From: a virus
DNA length: 23,463 bases
IMG/VR virus record: IMGVR_UViG_3300027759_003332
Location: 1 to 23,463 of that record
Strand: one strand, 5' to 3'
Below the pieces are notes generated by a model. The model saw only the letters and a program-made list of their open reading frames with translations, was not told the DNA's origin and did no database searches. Shown piece by piece: positions 14,082-21,580 of the stretch. Every line of letters starts with the position of its first letter. Within the stretch, counting starts at the first letter, position 1. The position numbers and the translations under genes were made by a program.

Positions 14082-14405
14082 ATGTTTAGACGGGAAAATG
14101 ATTTTTTGGATATCTTAAAAGAAAGACATGATAAGTTATATGGTATCATTAAGGTTAATACTGTTTTAGGTTTAACTCCTGCATTGTTAATTGAAAAGAA
14201 ATTTGAAATTGAATACTTGGATAGTGTTGAGTTTGAATTTGAACTTAATCATTTAGAATCAATTCTTAAACATAAATCTGGGTTTTACATATATTTATCT
14301 AAAATGGAGGTCGCAGATATGTCGTATCAGATGAAAATTTATTACGATATGGATCAATTAAACGAAGTATCATTCTTCATTAAAAACTTATCAAAAATTA
14401 AATAA
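14082..14405 (+). CDS. Unknown small protein upstream of thioredoxin
   Basis: 107 residues, hydrophobic/acidic alternating composition with an aromatic strand (KSGFYIYLSKMEVADM) and helical ends. No signal peptide, no membrane helix, no Cys. The ATG follows the DUF932 terminator by 14 nt with AT-rich leader (TTATAGTTAAT). Five nucleotides separate its stop from the thioredoxin start, so it is probably co-transcribed with the redox pair, although no redox motif is present. Confidence 0.65.
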   Translation: MFRRENDFLDILKERHDKLYGIIKVNTVLGLTPALLIEKKFEIEYLDSVEFEFELNHLESILKHKSGFYIYLSKMEVADMSYQMKIYYDMDQLNEVSFFIKNLSKIK

Positions 14406-14410
14406 AAATT

Positions 14411-14725
14411 ATGGAAATTAGTAGTGTAGATTTACAAGAAAAAATTAACAAAGGTGAGAAAATAATTGTTGATTTTCATGGAGTTTGGTGTCGACCATGT
14501 GGTATAATGAAACCAATCTTTGAGGGTATTGCAAACAAAAATAAATCTGAAGTTCAGATGTATACAATGGATATTGATCTTAATAAAGAGATTGCTATGA
14601 GTTTAGGTATTAGAAGTATACCAACAATTAAAGTTTTCCAAAATGGGAATGTTATTGATACTAAAGTTGGATTAATGAACGAAGGTCAGATAAATGGGGT
14701 ATTAAGTGAGTTAATCAATGGATAA
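14411..14725 (+). CDS. Thioredoxin
   Basis: A 104-residue thioredoxin-fold protein of normal family length. Active site WCRPC (Trp26, Cys27, Cys30; RP instead of the common GP), the cis-Pro segment SIPT and the FQNGNVIDTKVG strand are all present. It would reduce disulfides, classically in ribonucleotide reductase during phage dNTP synthesis. No reductase gene is in this window. The start ATG follows an A-rich leader (AATAAAAATT). The stop overlaps the glutaredoxin-like gene by 8 nt, so the two are translated together. Confidence 0.9.
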   Translation: MEISSVDLQEKINKGEKIIVDFHGVWCRPCGIMKPIFEGIANKNKSEVQMYTMDIDLNKEIAMSLGIRSIPTIKVFQNGNVIDTKVGLMNEGQINGVLSELING

Positions 14726-15005
14726 ATTAGCAATCATATTTTCAATGAAGTCATGTCCTCATTGTAAAATACTTAAGGAGATGTTAGATAAAGAAAACAT
14801 ACCTTATGTTGATAGAGATATTGACGAACATAGTGATGAATATGATATGTTTGTTTCAATAACTAAGAATGAATATGTTCCGGCATTTATGTTAATTGAA
14901 TCACCAGGACAAGAAAATTCTAAAACTGAATTATACGCACCTGAACGAGATTTTAATGAACTTGATGAAGGGGTAACAATCATCAAAGAGTTTTACGAAA
15001 GATAA
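14718..15005 (+). CDS. Glutaredoxin-like protein
   Basis: 95 residues with the glutaredoxin/NrdH-like layout: strand LAIIFSMKSCPHC with active-site Cys13-Pro-His-Cys16, a following helix (KILKEMLDKENIPYVDRDID), a cis-Pro segment (NEYVPAFML), and a C-terminal helix. A longer polar insertion (ESPGQENSKTELYAPERDF) occurs after the cis-Pro strand. Together with the thioredoxin just upstream (8-nt overlap) it probably supplies electrons to ribonucleotide reductase. Both genes end at a strong shared terminator. Confidence 0.85.
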   Translation: MDKLAIIFSMKSCPHCKILKEMLDKENIPYVDRDIDEHSDEYDMFVSITKNEYVPAFMLIESPGQENSKTELYAPERDFNELDEGVTIIKEFYER

Positions 15006-15040
15006 TAAAAAACCCCACCTTATCAGTGGGGTTTCTTTTT
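15005..15040. terminator. Bidirectional terminator between glutaredoxin and the minus-strand block
   Basis: Stem AAACCCCAC (15010-15018) / GTGGGGTTT (15026-15034), loop CTTATCA, with an A-run on the left and TTTCTTTTT on the right. It can end the plus-strand redox operon and the minus-strand gene whose stop begins at 15039. The stem sequence is that of the terminator at 14043 in opposite arm order. Confidence 0.9.
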
Positions 15041-15728
15041 AGAATATAATTATATCCTGTAATCTGTCCTGAACCAAGTATGGTTTTTCTCCATCAGGAT
15101 CCAATATATCTTGGGTAAGGTCATAAGACTCCATTCTATTAGAGAAGTCTTCTAAATCGAAGTCAAATACATCTAAAATTAATGATTTGATAGTTTTAGT
15201 GTTGTACATTGAGTCAACAACAACATTAATGTCTACCTCATCATCTACTTTAGGTAAGAAATGGACATACATACTATCCGATCCTATTGTTGATGAAATT
15301 TGGTTAAGTATGTAATGTGAGTAGTAAGCCATAGATCTACCTGTACGTAAACTATACCCATAAGGAAACTCAGAACTAATTGAGATTTCATTAAATGACT
15401 CATCTTCTTTTACAAATACTTTTTTGTTGGTACTAACTAAACCCTTCTCAATAGGGAATATCTCAACTCCGTATTTGATTATATTAATTACATTAAAATG
15501 TTCTAAGTCTAATGATTTAAGTAGATCCTTATAGGTCTCATTGAATTCGTTTTTTAACTCATCAATGTTAAGTTCTGTTTCGCTTGTGGTCTGACCATTT
15601 ACAACCATGAATACATCACAATCTGTTATTTGTATTATTGATCTTTCTTTTGGGTCAATTTTAGACACAATGAAATCGGCAAATAAATTTACTATGCCTC
15701 GTCTTGAATTTTTATTGATTAATCTCAT
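15039..15728 (-). CDS. Unknown acidic phage protein, very weak SAM-synthetase-like resemblance
   Basis: 229 residues. The N-terminal third, DCDVFMVVNGQTTSETELNI, has a faint resemblance to the strand-turn-TS element of methionine adenosyltransferase, and SLRTGRSMAYYSHYILNQI follows, but the catalytic motifs of that family (HPDK, GHG) are not visible. I would not name it on this. The C-terminal half is acidic with two DFDLEDF/DLTQDIL-like segments. It is read from an AT-rich 51-bp spacer after the gene at 15780, with a TATTTAT (minus strand, 15767-15773) 38 nt before the ATG. It ends in the bidirectional terminator. Confidence 0.7.
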   Translation of the reverse strand: MRLINKNSRRGIVNLFADFIVSKIDPKERSIIQITDCDVFMVVNGQTTSETELNIDELKNEFNETYKDLLKSLDLEHFNVINIIKYGVEIFPIEKGLVSTNKKVFVKEDESFNEISISSEFPYGYSLRTGRSMAYYSHYILNQISSTIGSDSMYVHFLPKVDDEVDINVVVDSMYNTKTIKSLILDVFDFDLEDFSNRMESYDLTQDILDPDGEKPYLVQDRLQDIIIF

Positions 15729-15779
15729 ATCTTTTTTTGTAATGAATATGAGTTTTAAATGAATATATAAATAGTTGAC

Positions 15780-16868
15780 TTAAATATAGTCTCCGAATAT
15801 ATCATTTATGTCTTTGGAAACTAAACTATAGTCTGGATAATCAGGTATTCTAAAGTCTAACAAATCGTATTCATCATCATCCATTAGTTGTTTCATCATA
15901 CGGGTATAACTACCCTCGTAATTTAATTTATCGTTACTATATTCACTACCCAAACGATTAGAAAGAAATTTTTCCACATCACCTTTGAAGTCACGTATTT
16001 TAACATATTGTAACCATTTAGCACCTGATTGAGTCTGTTCGTCAATTACTCTACCAACAAAGTGTCTACTCAATTCTGACCAAATTAAACCATATATTTC
16101 ATTTTGATATGCTCCATTATAGGCATTATTATGAATACTATATAATTCACTTTTTAATTCGGATAAATCATCATTTAGAAGTTGTTTCATTGATTCTTCA
16201 TTCTTAATCAATTCATCTAAATCTTCTTCTTTGATTATGAAATAACCTTCAGTTCCTTGTTCTTCAGATAATCCCTCAAAAAAATCTGAGCCATATTTTT
16301 CTAATGAAAACTCAACATTACCAACTTCTCTGAATATATAATTTCTTAATTTTATAACATTTTCAACATCTAATTCTTCAATTACATCTTCATAAACATT
16401 ATTGGTTGAATCGTAAAAATCTTCCCAGTAATCCTCACCTAATACACGTTCTGCAACATCTTTTGCCGTAGTATCACGACCACGATCATCAAATAATTCG
16501 GCAAGTTCTGTACGGTCTCTTAATTGTAGGTAATACCCATCCGATCTTTTTTGAACATCAGTTAAAATGTTTTCAGTTATCCATTCCAACCAAGTGTCGG
16601 GATCCTGTTGTATTTTATATAAGAGAAAATCATTCTCAAGAACTTCTGGTATGGATTTATATTCAAAGTTATCCAAAAGTTTTGTTTTAACTAAAAAATC
16701 AAATGAGGGTACGTTATTATAAGGTATGTTGGACAAGTCTAACTCATCGATTAAACCCTTTCTAAGTATAAAACTTAAAAATACTTCAATCCTCTTGTTG
16801 AATATTTTGGATATATCATCCCAATTACCATCATTAAATTCTTCTATTATCTCTTCAATATCATTCAT
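15780..16868 (-). CDS. Large acidic unknown phage protein
   Basis: 362 residues, strongly acidic, rich in Tyr and Asp. No enzymatic motif recognised. Noteworthy segments: YYLQLRDRTELAELFDDRGRD, ERVLGEDYWEDFYDSTNNVYEDVIEE (residues about 140-166), GYFIIKEEDLDELI, and a C-terminal DYDLLDFRIPDYPDYSL-like stretch. The pattern of acidic helices and scattered aromatics resembles the 511-residue neighbour on the opposite strand, suggesting related proteins or a common role, such as DNA-mimic, scaffold or binding surface; this is inference. The start lies 5 nt from a TATTTAT box that overlaps the end of a terminator-like hairpin for the gene upstream. Confidence 0.75.
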   Translation of the reverse strand: MNDIEEIIEEFNDGNWDDISKIFNKRIEVFLSFILRKGLIDELDLSNIPYNNVPSFDFLVKTKLLDNFEYKSIPEVLENDFLLYKIQQDPDTWLEWITENILTDVQKRSDGYYLQLRDRTELAELFDDRGRDTTAKDVAERVLGEDYWEDFYDSTNNVYEDVIEELDVENVIKLRNYIFREVGNVEFSLEKYGSDFFEGLSEEQGTEGYFIIKEEDLDELIKNEESMKQLLNDDLSELKSELYSIHNNAYNGAYQNEIYGLIWSELSRHFVGRVIDEQTQSGAKWLQYVKIRDFKGDVEKFLSNRLGSEYSNDKLNYEGSYTRMMKQLMDDDEYDLLDFRIPDYPDYSLVSKDINDIFGDYI

Positions 16869-16873
16869 ACCTT

Positions 16874-16880
16874 ATAAATA
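16874..16880 (-). promoter_or_regulatory. TATTTAT box before the minus-strand gene at 16868
   Basis: On the minus strand, TTATATTTATAAGGTATG: 5 nt separate the heptamer from the ATG. It directly follows the T-run of the upstream hairpin, so a terminator and promoter-like element are fused. Confidence 0.4.
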
Positions 16881-16881
16881 T

Positions 16882-16918
16882 AAAAAAAGGTGGAAAATAT
16901 TTCCCACCTCAACTTTTT
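16882..16918 (-). terminator. Hairpin after the MGCGC gene
   Basis: On the minus strand, GGTGGGAAA / TTTTCCACC (16908-16889) with one G-U pair and a 2-nt centre, followed by seven T (16888-16882). It would end the 46-residue gene. A T-run on the other side (16914-16918) makes it partly bidirectional. Confidence 0.7.
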
Positions 16919-16931
16919 AACCAATCACCGA

Positions 16932-17072
16932 TTACTTTTTGTTGTAATACTTCTCAACAATTTTCTTTACCGACTCTTGAACCGTAGATTGGCTCGCAGC
17001 TGGTTGTTGTGGAGCTTGTTGAGGTGCCTGAACAGGTTGTTGATTTGCTTTATTCTTACATCCGCATCCCAT
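16932..17072 (-). CDS. Tiny MGCGC protein with Gln/Pro linker
   Basis: A 46-residue ORF: MGCGCKNKANQQPVQAPQQA, then PQQPAASQSTVQESVKKIVE and KYYNKK. Two Cys in MGCGC at the very N-terminus, a Pro/Gln/Ala linker, and a short basic amphipathic helix (ESVKKIVEKYYNKK). Small MGCGCK...ESVKKIVEKYY proteins recur in Bacteroidota phages, so it is very likely real despite its size, but no function is known. The N-terminal Cys pair could bind metal or cross-link; the C-terminal helix could dock to a partner. The gene has its own terminator hairpin and AT-rich leader (GATATTTATAAT at 17110-17099 on the minus strand). Confidence 0.7.
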   Translation of the reverse strand: MGCGCKNKANQQPVQAPQQAPQQPAASQSTVQESVKKIVEKYYNKK

Positions 17073-17141
17073 AATATTTGTTTTAATAGGTTTATTTAAT
17101 TATAAATATCAGATAGGTCGCATATTTTGTAAACCATTAAA

Positions 17142-17148
17142 TATTTAT
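17142..17148 (+). promoter_or_regulatory. TATTTAT box before the 511-residue gene
   Basis: TAAATATTTATTGTAATATG: 6 nt between the heptamer and the ATG at 17155. Sits in the divergent 82-bp spacer shared with the MGCGC gene. Confidence 0.4.
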
Positions 17149-17154
17149 TGTAAT

Positions 17155-18690
17155 ATGAAAAAAATAATTAGACTTAACGAAGATGATTTAATCAGGTTAA
17201 TAAAAAACATTATTGTCGAACAAGATGATAGTGTTGAGTATGAAGATTTCACACCACAAGAATATATGGATCTATTAAAGTCTGTTAATTATAAGGCACA
17301 AGCCATTCCTAAGTTTCCTGATTTTAGAGGTAAAAAAATAAGAGTTAAGGGTAACTTACCCTTAGCGGGTTTAAAACAAATAACTAATTTGGGTGAGTTA
17401 ATTGTGACTGGTGATTTGTATCTTCGTTCCTCAGGTATTGTAAGTATTGAAGGTGTTACAGTTGGTGGTAGTTTAGATTATTATGATACACCATATTATA
17501 AGGAACTTGAGAGAAGAAAAGAAATGGCTTTGAGACGAGAGGCAGAAGGAAGACGAGAAGAGGGTGTGTGGAATTTAAATAATCCTGATATTGACGATGA
17601 AGGTTTAATGGCAAATGCCGTGTTTGAATATATGCGTCAACAGGGTGAACTTAGTTATTTAAGTGATTCTGAACGTGAAGATTTGGTGGATTTTAAAAGA
17701 AAGTTTGAAGAACTTGAAGAAAGAATAGAAAATGAAGAAGATCCTGAAATAATAGAAGAATTAGAAAATGAACGTGATGAACTACAAGAAGACATTGATA
17801 GTCTTGAACGTAATGATAATGATGTATATGATTTAATACCTGAGGGTACCCATTATGAGTTAGATGTATTTAGGTCAACACATAATGATGTGAGTGGTTA
17901 TCGTTATGCGGTTGGGTCAGAAAGTGATGCGGATGATTCGATTTCTGACTATTATGAAGATTTTGTAAGTGATTATCAAAATTTTGATAAAAATACTTTA
18001 TCATATCATATTGATGGTGACGAAGTTGCGGAATATTATGAAGACATGATTCGTGAATGGGTTATGGACGATCCTGAAAATTATGATGTTAGTAGAGAAA
18101 CTAGTAACAGTCAAGATAGAGAAATTGAAAAACTACAAAACCAAAAAAGGTCTCTTGAAATAGAAACCTATTTGATTAAATGTGGTGCCAGATCCCCACT
18201 TACGGAAGAAGAAGTTGAGAGTGTTAAATACTTCAAATTTAACGATTACATGAATAACATTTTAATTGTTGAATGGTCTGAAAATAAATGGCAAATTTAC
18301 CAAAATAGTAAAAAAGTTGATGAAGTATACTATGAAGATGAGGATGAGGATGGTGAACATGAATCAGATAACGAATCAAGGTCAGATGAAATTGAAAGTG
18401 AAATAGAAGACATTGATATTGAAATACAAGATATAAAAGATGAGCCGGATGGTGATCTAAATGATGATGAGGTAGAAGAAGCGGTTGAAGATAAACTACA
18501 AGAAATTAAAGATGACCCCACAGGTTGGTTAGATGATATGGGGGATGATTATGAAAGATTTATTGATAGAAAAAGTTTATTAAGTGAGTTAATTGATAAT
18601 GCAGATTATGGTGTATTATCCAGTTATGATGGTAATTACGATATCGTTAGTGTAAATGACTCAAATTTTGTTGTAATGAGAATAGATTAA
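17155..18690 (+). CDS. Very acidic 511-residue phage protein with N-terminal RLNEDDL...IVEQ motif
   Basis: Begins with a basic-amphipathic element whose core is RLNEDDLIRLIKNIIVEQ (residues 6-23), a motif that recurs at the N-terminus of many large-phage proteins. Residues about 55-116 form leucine-rich-like beta units (KIRVKGNLPLAGLKQI, GELIVTGDLYLRSSGI, VSIEGVTVGGSLDYYDTP). A Glu/Arg helix, then acidic coiled coil (about 180-222) and GTHYELDVFRSTHNDVSGYRYAVGS follow. The rest is D/E-rich with a Glu-rich coil near 380-440. Extremely low pI. The I-V-E sequence would suit a T4-type prohead protease site (hydrophobic-x-Glu), so the first 22 residues could be a cleaved head-targeting peptide; speculative. 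Exact function unknown. Confidence 0.75.
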   Translation: MKKIIRLNEDDLIRLIKNIIVEQDDSVEYEDFTPQEYMDLLKSVNYKAQAIPKFPDFRGKKIRVKGNLPLAGLKQITNLGELIVTGDLYLRSSGIVSIEGVTVGGSLDYYDTPYYKELERRKEMALRREAEGRREEGVWNLNNPDIDDEGLMANAVFEYMRQQGELSYLSDSEREDLVDFKRKFEELEERIENEEDPEIIEELENERDELQEDIDSLERNDNDVYDLIPEGTHYELDVFRSTHNDVSGYRYAVGSESDADDSISDYYEDFVSDYQNFDKNTLSYHIDGDEVAEYYEDMIREWVMDDPENYDVSRETSNSQDREIEKLQNQKRSLEIETYLIKCGARSPLTEEEVESVKYFKFNDYMNNILIVEWSENKWQIYQNSKKVDEVYYEDEDEDGEHESDNESRSDEIESEIEDIDIEIQDIKDEPDGDLNDDEVEEAVEDKLQEIKDDPTGWLDDMGDDYERFIDRKSLLSELIDNADYGVLSSYDGNYDIVSVNDSNFVVMRID

Positions 18691-18718
18691 TACCTTTACA
18701 GAAAGTAATAATATTCTT

Positions 18719-19519
18719 ATGTTTAAGTTAATGACAAGGAAGAAAAAAATAGAATTTGTAATGGACACCGATTGGATGTTCGAAAGACCAATTGATAGAG
18801 AACATAAAGAGTATAAGTTACTTTCATATTTTCAACGAATGGGAGAAAAGTTAGACAACATGGAACTTTACCCTGGGTTTATAGAATTATCATTACATTT
18901 AGCGAACATACAAACACTTATCAGGGATAAGAAAATCATATACACAAATAAAAAATTTAATTCGGTTGATGACGAACTTTTAGTGAAAGATCTTAAAGTT
19001 AAAAGTGTTCCTGAGATGTCAACCGACGAGTATGAAGAATTCATAAAGATTTTACAATACACCGCACCAAGAATGTTGGAATACTTCAACATTGCAAAAT
19101 CTGTGTGGACAATAGTTTTTGATAGTATTGATGCAAAATACAGGAAGAATAAAAAAGAAATTCTATCTAACAAAGGTTTCTTCTTCCATTTAGATAAGAG
19201 AGACAACAAGTATTATGTTTGGGAATATGAAGTATCACCAGCGGCTAAAAAATCACCTGAAAGTAAGACAATCGTTAAGTTAATTTATTGTGATGATAAA
19301 ACTAAATTGACAATACCAAAGATAATCACTACATTTTCTGAAACTGAAAACAAAACAAAGTTACCAGTTTTGGAGATGATTAGTAAAGGAGATTACCCAA
19401 TTGAAGAAACATTATTACCTTTATTTAAGAGAAAAACAATAATGTTAATTAATCAAACGAGAAATTACAATATTGAACAAGAGAAAAAGAAAAACGAAAA
19501 AGAATTTTTAGAAAATTAA
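18719..19519 (+). CDS. Unknown phage protein, first gene of a long operon
   Basis: 266 residues, Lys-rich, mixed alpha/beta, no recognised domain. N-terminus MFKLMTRKKKIEFVMDTDWMFERPIDREHKEYKLLSYF; an alternative ATG at 18731 would remove four residues. Contains YTAPRMLEYFNIAKSVWTIVFDSI and a C-terminal Lys/Glu helix. I know similar proteins only as hypothetical in large Bacteroidota phages. There is no TATTTAT box; 28 bp separate it from the preceding gene. The following genes are spaced by a few nucleotides, implying co-transcription up to 22062. Confidence 0.7.
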   Translation: MFKLMTRKKKIEFVMDTDWMFERPIDREHKEYKLLSYFQRMGEKLDNMELYPGFIELSLHLANIQTLIRDKKIIYTNKKFNSVDDELLVKDLKVKSVPEMSTDEYEEFIKILQYTAPRMLEYFNIAKSVWTIVFDSIDAKYRKNKKEILSNKGFFFHLDKRDNKYYVWEYEVSPAAKKSPESKTIVKLIYCDDKTKLTIPKIITTFSETENKTKLPVLEMISKGDYPIEETLLPLFKRKTIMLINQTRNYNIEQEKKKNEKEFLEN

Positions 19520-19521
19520 AA

Positions 19522-19704
19522 ATGGGTTTTAACAAAAGATTTTTAAAGAAAGAAAACATCCTTATTCACTTAAATGATATTATGACTTATTTAGATGCCG
19601 ATGCGGTAATGACTACGGACGAATTTTCACGCAATGTATATAGGATGTTTAGTGAAGGAAAAAACAAAGAAGAAATAATAGAATATATAAATAATAATAA
19701 ATAA
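19522..19704 (+). CDS. Small unknown helical protein
   Basis: 60 residues: basic N-terminus MGFNKRFLKKENILIHLND, followed by helices with MTTDEFSRNVYRMFSEGKNKEEIIEYINNNK. The last 35 residues look like a small helical binding domain. Two nucleotides after the preceding stop and six before the aminotransferase start, so translated as part of the operon. Function unknown. Confidence 0.65.
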   Translation: MGFNKRFLKKENILIHLNDIMTYLDADAVMTTDEFSRNVYRMFSEGKNKEEIIEYINNNK

Positions 19705-19710
19705 ATTATT

Positions 19711-20355
19711 ATGGCAAACGGAGTACATAAAATAACAGAAGATTTTGAAAAGGAGTTGTGTGATTACACCGGATCAAAATATGCAATCGCGTTAGATAAT
19801 ATGAGTAACGCATTATTTTTGGCATTATACTATGAAAAAAATATAAAGAAAAGTTTAACAACAGATAAGGTAGACTGTCCTTCAAAAACATACCCATCTG
19901 TACCGTGCGAAATTATTCATGCTGGACTTAAAGTTAATTTCACACCTGTTGATGGAGATATGATCAAAGGTGCATACCAACTATCACCAAGTAATGTTTG
20001 GGATTCTGCGTTGAGGTTTACTGCGGATATGTATATACCAAAAACACATATGTGTCTTTCATTTACAGGTCCATATAAAACATTAAAATTGAGTAAGGGA
20101 GGTGCAATTTTAACTGATGATCATAAGGCAATGTTATGGTTTAAAAGAGCAAGATTTAGTGGTAGAAGAGAATGTTCATATCATGATGATAATTTTGATA
20201 TGTTAGGTTGGAATTTTTATATGATGCCGGAATTATCGGCAAGAGGATTATTAATGATGACACAATTCTATAACTTAGATGGGACTAAAAAACATAATCA
20301 AGATTTAGAGTTACCTTATCCTGATTTATCTAAATTTGAAATTTATACAAAATGA
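19711..20355 (+). CDS. Short DegT/DnrJ/EryC1-type aminotransferase
   Basis: 214 residues of the PLP-dependent sugar aminotransferase family. Visible: FEKELCDYTGSKYAIALDNMSNALFLALYY (motif for cofactor loop), VWDSALRF (Asp98, pyridine N partner), SFTGPYKTLKLSKGGAILTDD with candidate PLP-lysine Lys123, and GWNFYMMPELSARGLLMM. Family members convert keto-sugars to amino-sugars (usually about 370 residues). The large domain appears complete but the small C-terminal domain is missing, with the stop overlapping the NeuD-like gene by 4 nt. Either it works as a truncated enzyme, as phage versions sometimes do, or activity is altered. Linker TAAATTATTATG recurs before 20958. Confidence 0.85.
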   Translation: MANGVHKITEDFEKELCDYTGSKYAIALDNMSNALFLALYYEKNIKKSLTTDKVDCPSKTYPSVPCEIIHAGLKVNFTPVDGDMIKGAYQLSPSNVWDSALRFTADMYIPKTHMCLSFTGPYKTLKLSKGGAILTDDHKAMLWFKRARFSGRRECSYHDDNFDMLGWNFYMMPELSARGLLMMTQFYNLDGTKKHNQDLELPYPDLSKFEIYTK

Positions 20356-20951
20356 AAAAAGGAATCATAGGGGCTGGCGGTTTTGCGAGAGAGGTATATT
20401 GGAGTTTATCGTTAATTGAACGAGTTAATACTAAATTTTTTGTTGATGACAAATATTGGGATGGTCATGACAATTTAATACTGCCGTTATCTCAATTTGA
20501 CCCAAATGAGTATGAAGTGGTTATTGCCGTTGGAGACCCAAGTGATAGGTTTGATATTGTACAAAGATTACCAAAAGAAACAAAATATTTTACACATATA
20601 CACCCTAATGTGATAATACTTGGTGATGATGTTAAAATTGGAGAAGGTAGTATTATATGTGCAGGGACTATTATTACAACTAATGTTAAGATAGGTAAAC
20701 ATACCCATTTAAATCTTCAAACAACTATTGGACATGATTGTGAGATTGGTGATTATTTTACTACTGCACCTGGTGCTAAAATATCAGGAAATTGTAAAAT
20801 ATATGATTGTGTTTACATTGGTACAAATGCGTCAGTTAAAGAAAAAATATCAATACATAGCTTAACAACGATTGGGTTAAATGCTGCGGTAGTTAAACAT
20901 ATAGAGGAATCTGGAACATACGTGGGTGTACCTGCAAAAAAAATAAAATAA
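20352..20951 (+). CDS. NeuD/PglD-like sugar acetyltransferase
   Basis: 199 residues. An N-terminal Rossmann-like region (KGIIGAGGFAREVYWSLS) binds the nucleotide sugar, then a left-handed beta helix of hexapeptide repeats (from about 85: HIHPNVIILGDDVKIGEG through IGDYFTTAPGAKISGNCKI) with active-site His in TTIGHDCEIGD (His128, equivalent to PglD His125), and a C-terminal GTYVGVPAKKIK. It transfers acetyl from acetyl-CoA to an amino-sugar. It overlaps the aminotransferase by 4 nt, which is the functional pair of an N-acetylated amino-sugar pathway (as PglE/PglD). The product could decorate host surface polysaccharide or phage component; unknown. Confidence 0.88.
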   Translation: MKKGIIGAGGFAREVYWSLSLIERVNTKFFVDDKYWDGHDNLILPLSQFDPNEYEVVIAVGDPSDRFDIVQRLPKETKYFTHIHPNVIILGDDVKIGEGSIICAGTIITTNVKIGKHTHLNLQTTIGHDCEIGDYFTTAPGAKISGNCKIYDCVYIGTNASVKEKISIHSLTTIGLNAAVVKHIEESGTYVGVPAKKIK

Positions 20952-20957
20952 ATTATT

Positions 20958-21575
20958 ATGACACACACAGAAGAATCTTTAAATATTACAAGAAGAATAT
21001 CAAATGAAATGTATGGAGAAACGTTTCATCATCATTATCATATTTTATATGACATAGTTAAAACGTATCCCGATGATTACCATCTTAATTATGTGGAGAT
21101 TGGATGTTATGCTGGTGGATCGGCATCATTAATATGTCAAAGAAAAAATACCAATGTTTTTAGTATAGATTTAGGAATCCCTATATCACCTGAAATCCCA
21201 ATTAGAAATATAGAAAAATTTAATATTTTTAATAATCATTATGAATATATTCAAGGTGATTCTCAGAAAATAGAAACGGTAGAAAAACTTAAAACATTCA
21301 TTGATGATATTGATGTTTTATTTATAGATGGTGATCACTCATCAAATGGAGTGAAAAATGATTTTGAGTTATACTCAACAATGGTTAAAAATGGTGGTTA
21401 TATTGTTTTTGACGATTATAATGATTATGAATTTAGCCCTGAAGTAAGACCTATGGTGGATCATATTATATCTACACTTGATGGTTATGAAATAATAGGG
21501 ACATTACCCAATTCATTTAAGGCTAGACCAGAATCTTTGTTAGATGGTAATTGTTTTATAATTAGAAAAAAATAA
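20958..21575 (+). CDS. SAM-dependent methyltransferase (class I, macrocin-O-methyltransferase-like)
   Basis: 205 residues. Motif I YVEIGCYAGGSA (residues about 45-56), SAM-ribose region VFSIDLGIP, motif DVLFIDGDHSSNGVKNDFELY and GGYIVFDDYND. The DGDHSxxxVxxD pattern and FDDY fit the Methyltransf_24/TylF-CmcI-like group, which O-methylates sugars or small molecules with an Asp-coordinated metal. It is located just after the aminotransferase and acetyltransferase, so methylation of the same sugar or glycan is the natural inference. Starts with the TAAATTATTATG linker. No DNA-methylase PPY motif, so DNA is not the likely substrate. Confidence 0.82.
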   Translation: MTHTEESLNITRRISNEMYGETFHHHYHILYDIVKTYPDDYHLNYVEIGCYAGGSASLICQRKNTNVFSIDLGIPISPEIPIRNIEKFNIFNNHYEYIQGDSQKIETVEKLKTFIDDIDVLFIDGDHSSNGVKNDFELYSTMVKNGGYIVFDDYNDYEFSPEVRPMVDHIISTLDGYEIIGTLPNSFKARPESLLDGNCFIIRKK

Positions 21576-21580
21576 AATAA

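Noticed and set aside
15039-15728. S-adenosylmethionine synthetase identity
   Set aside because: Only a faint VNGQTTS resemblance; the catalytic HPDK and glycine-rich motifs of the family are not visible.
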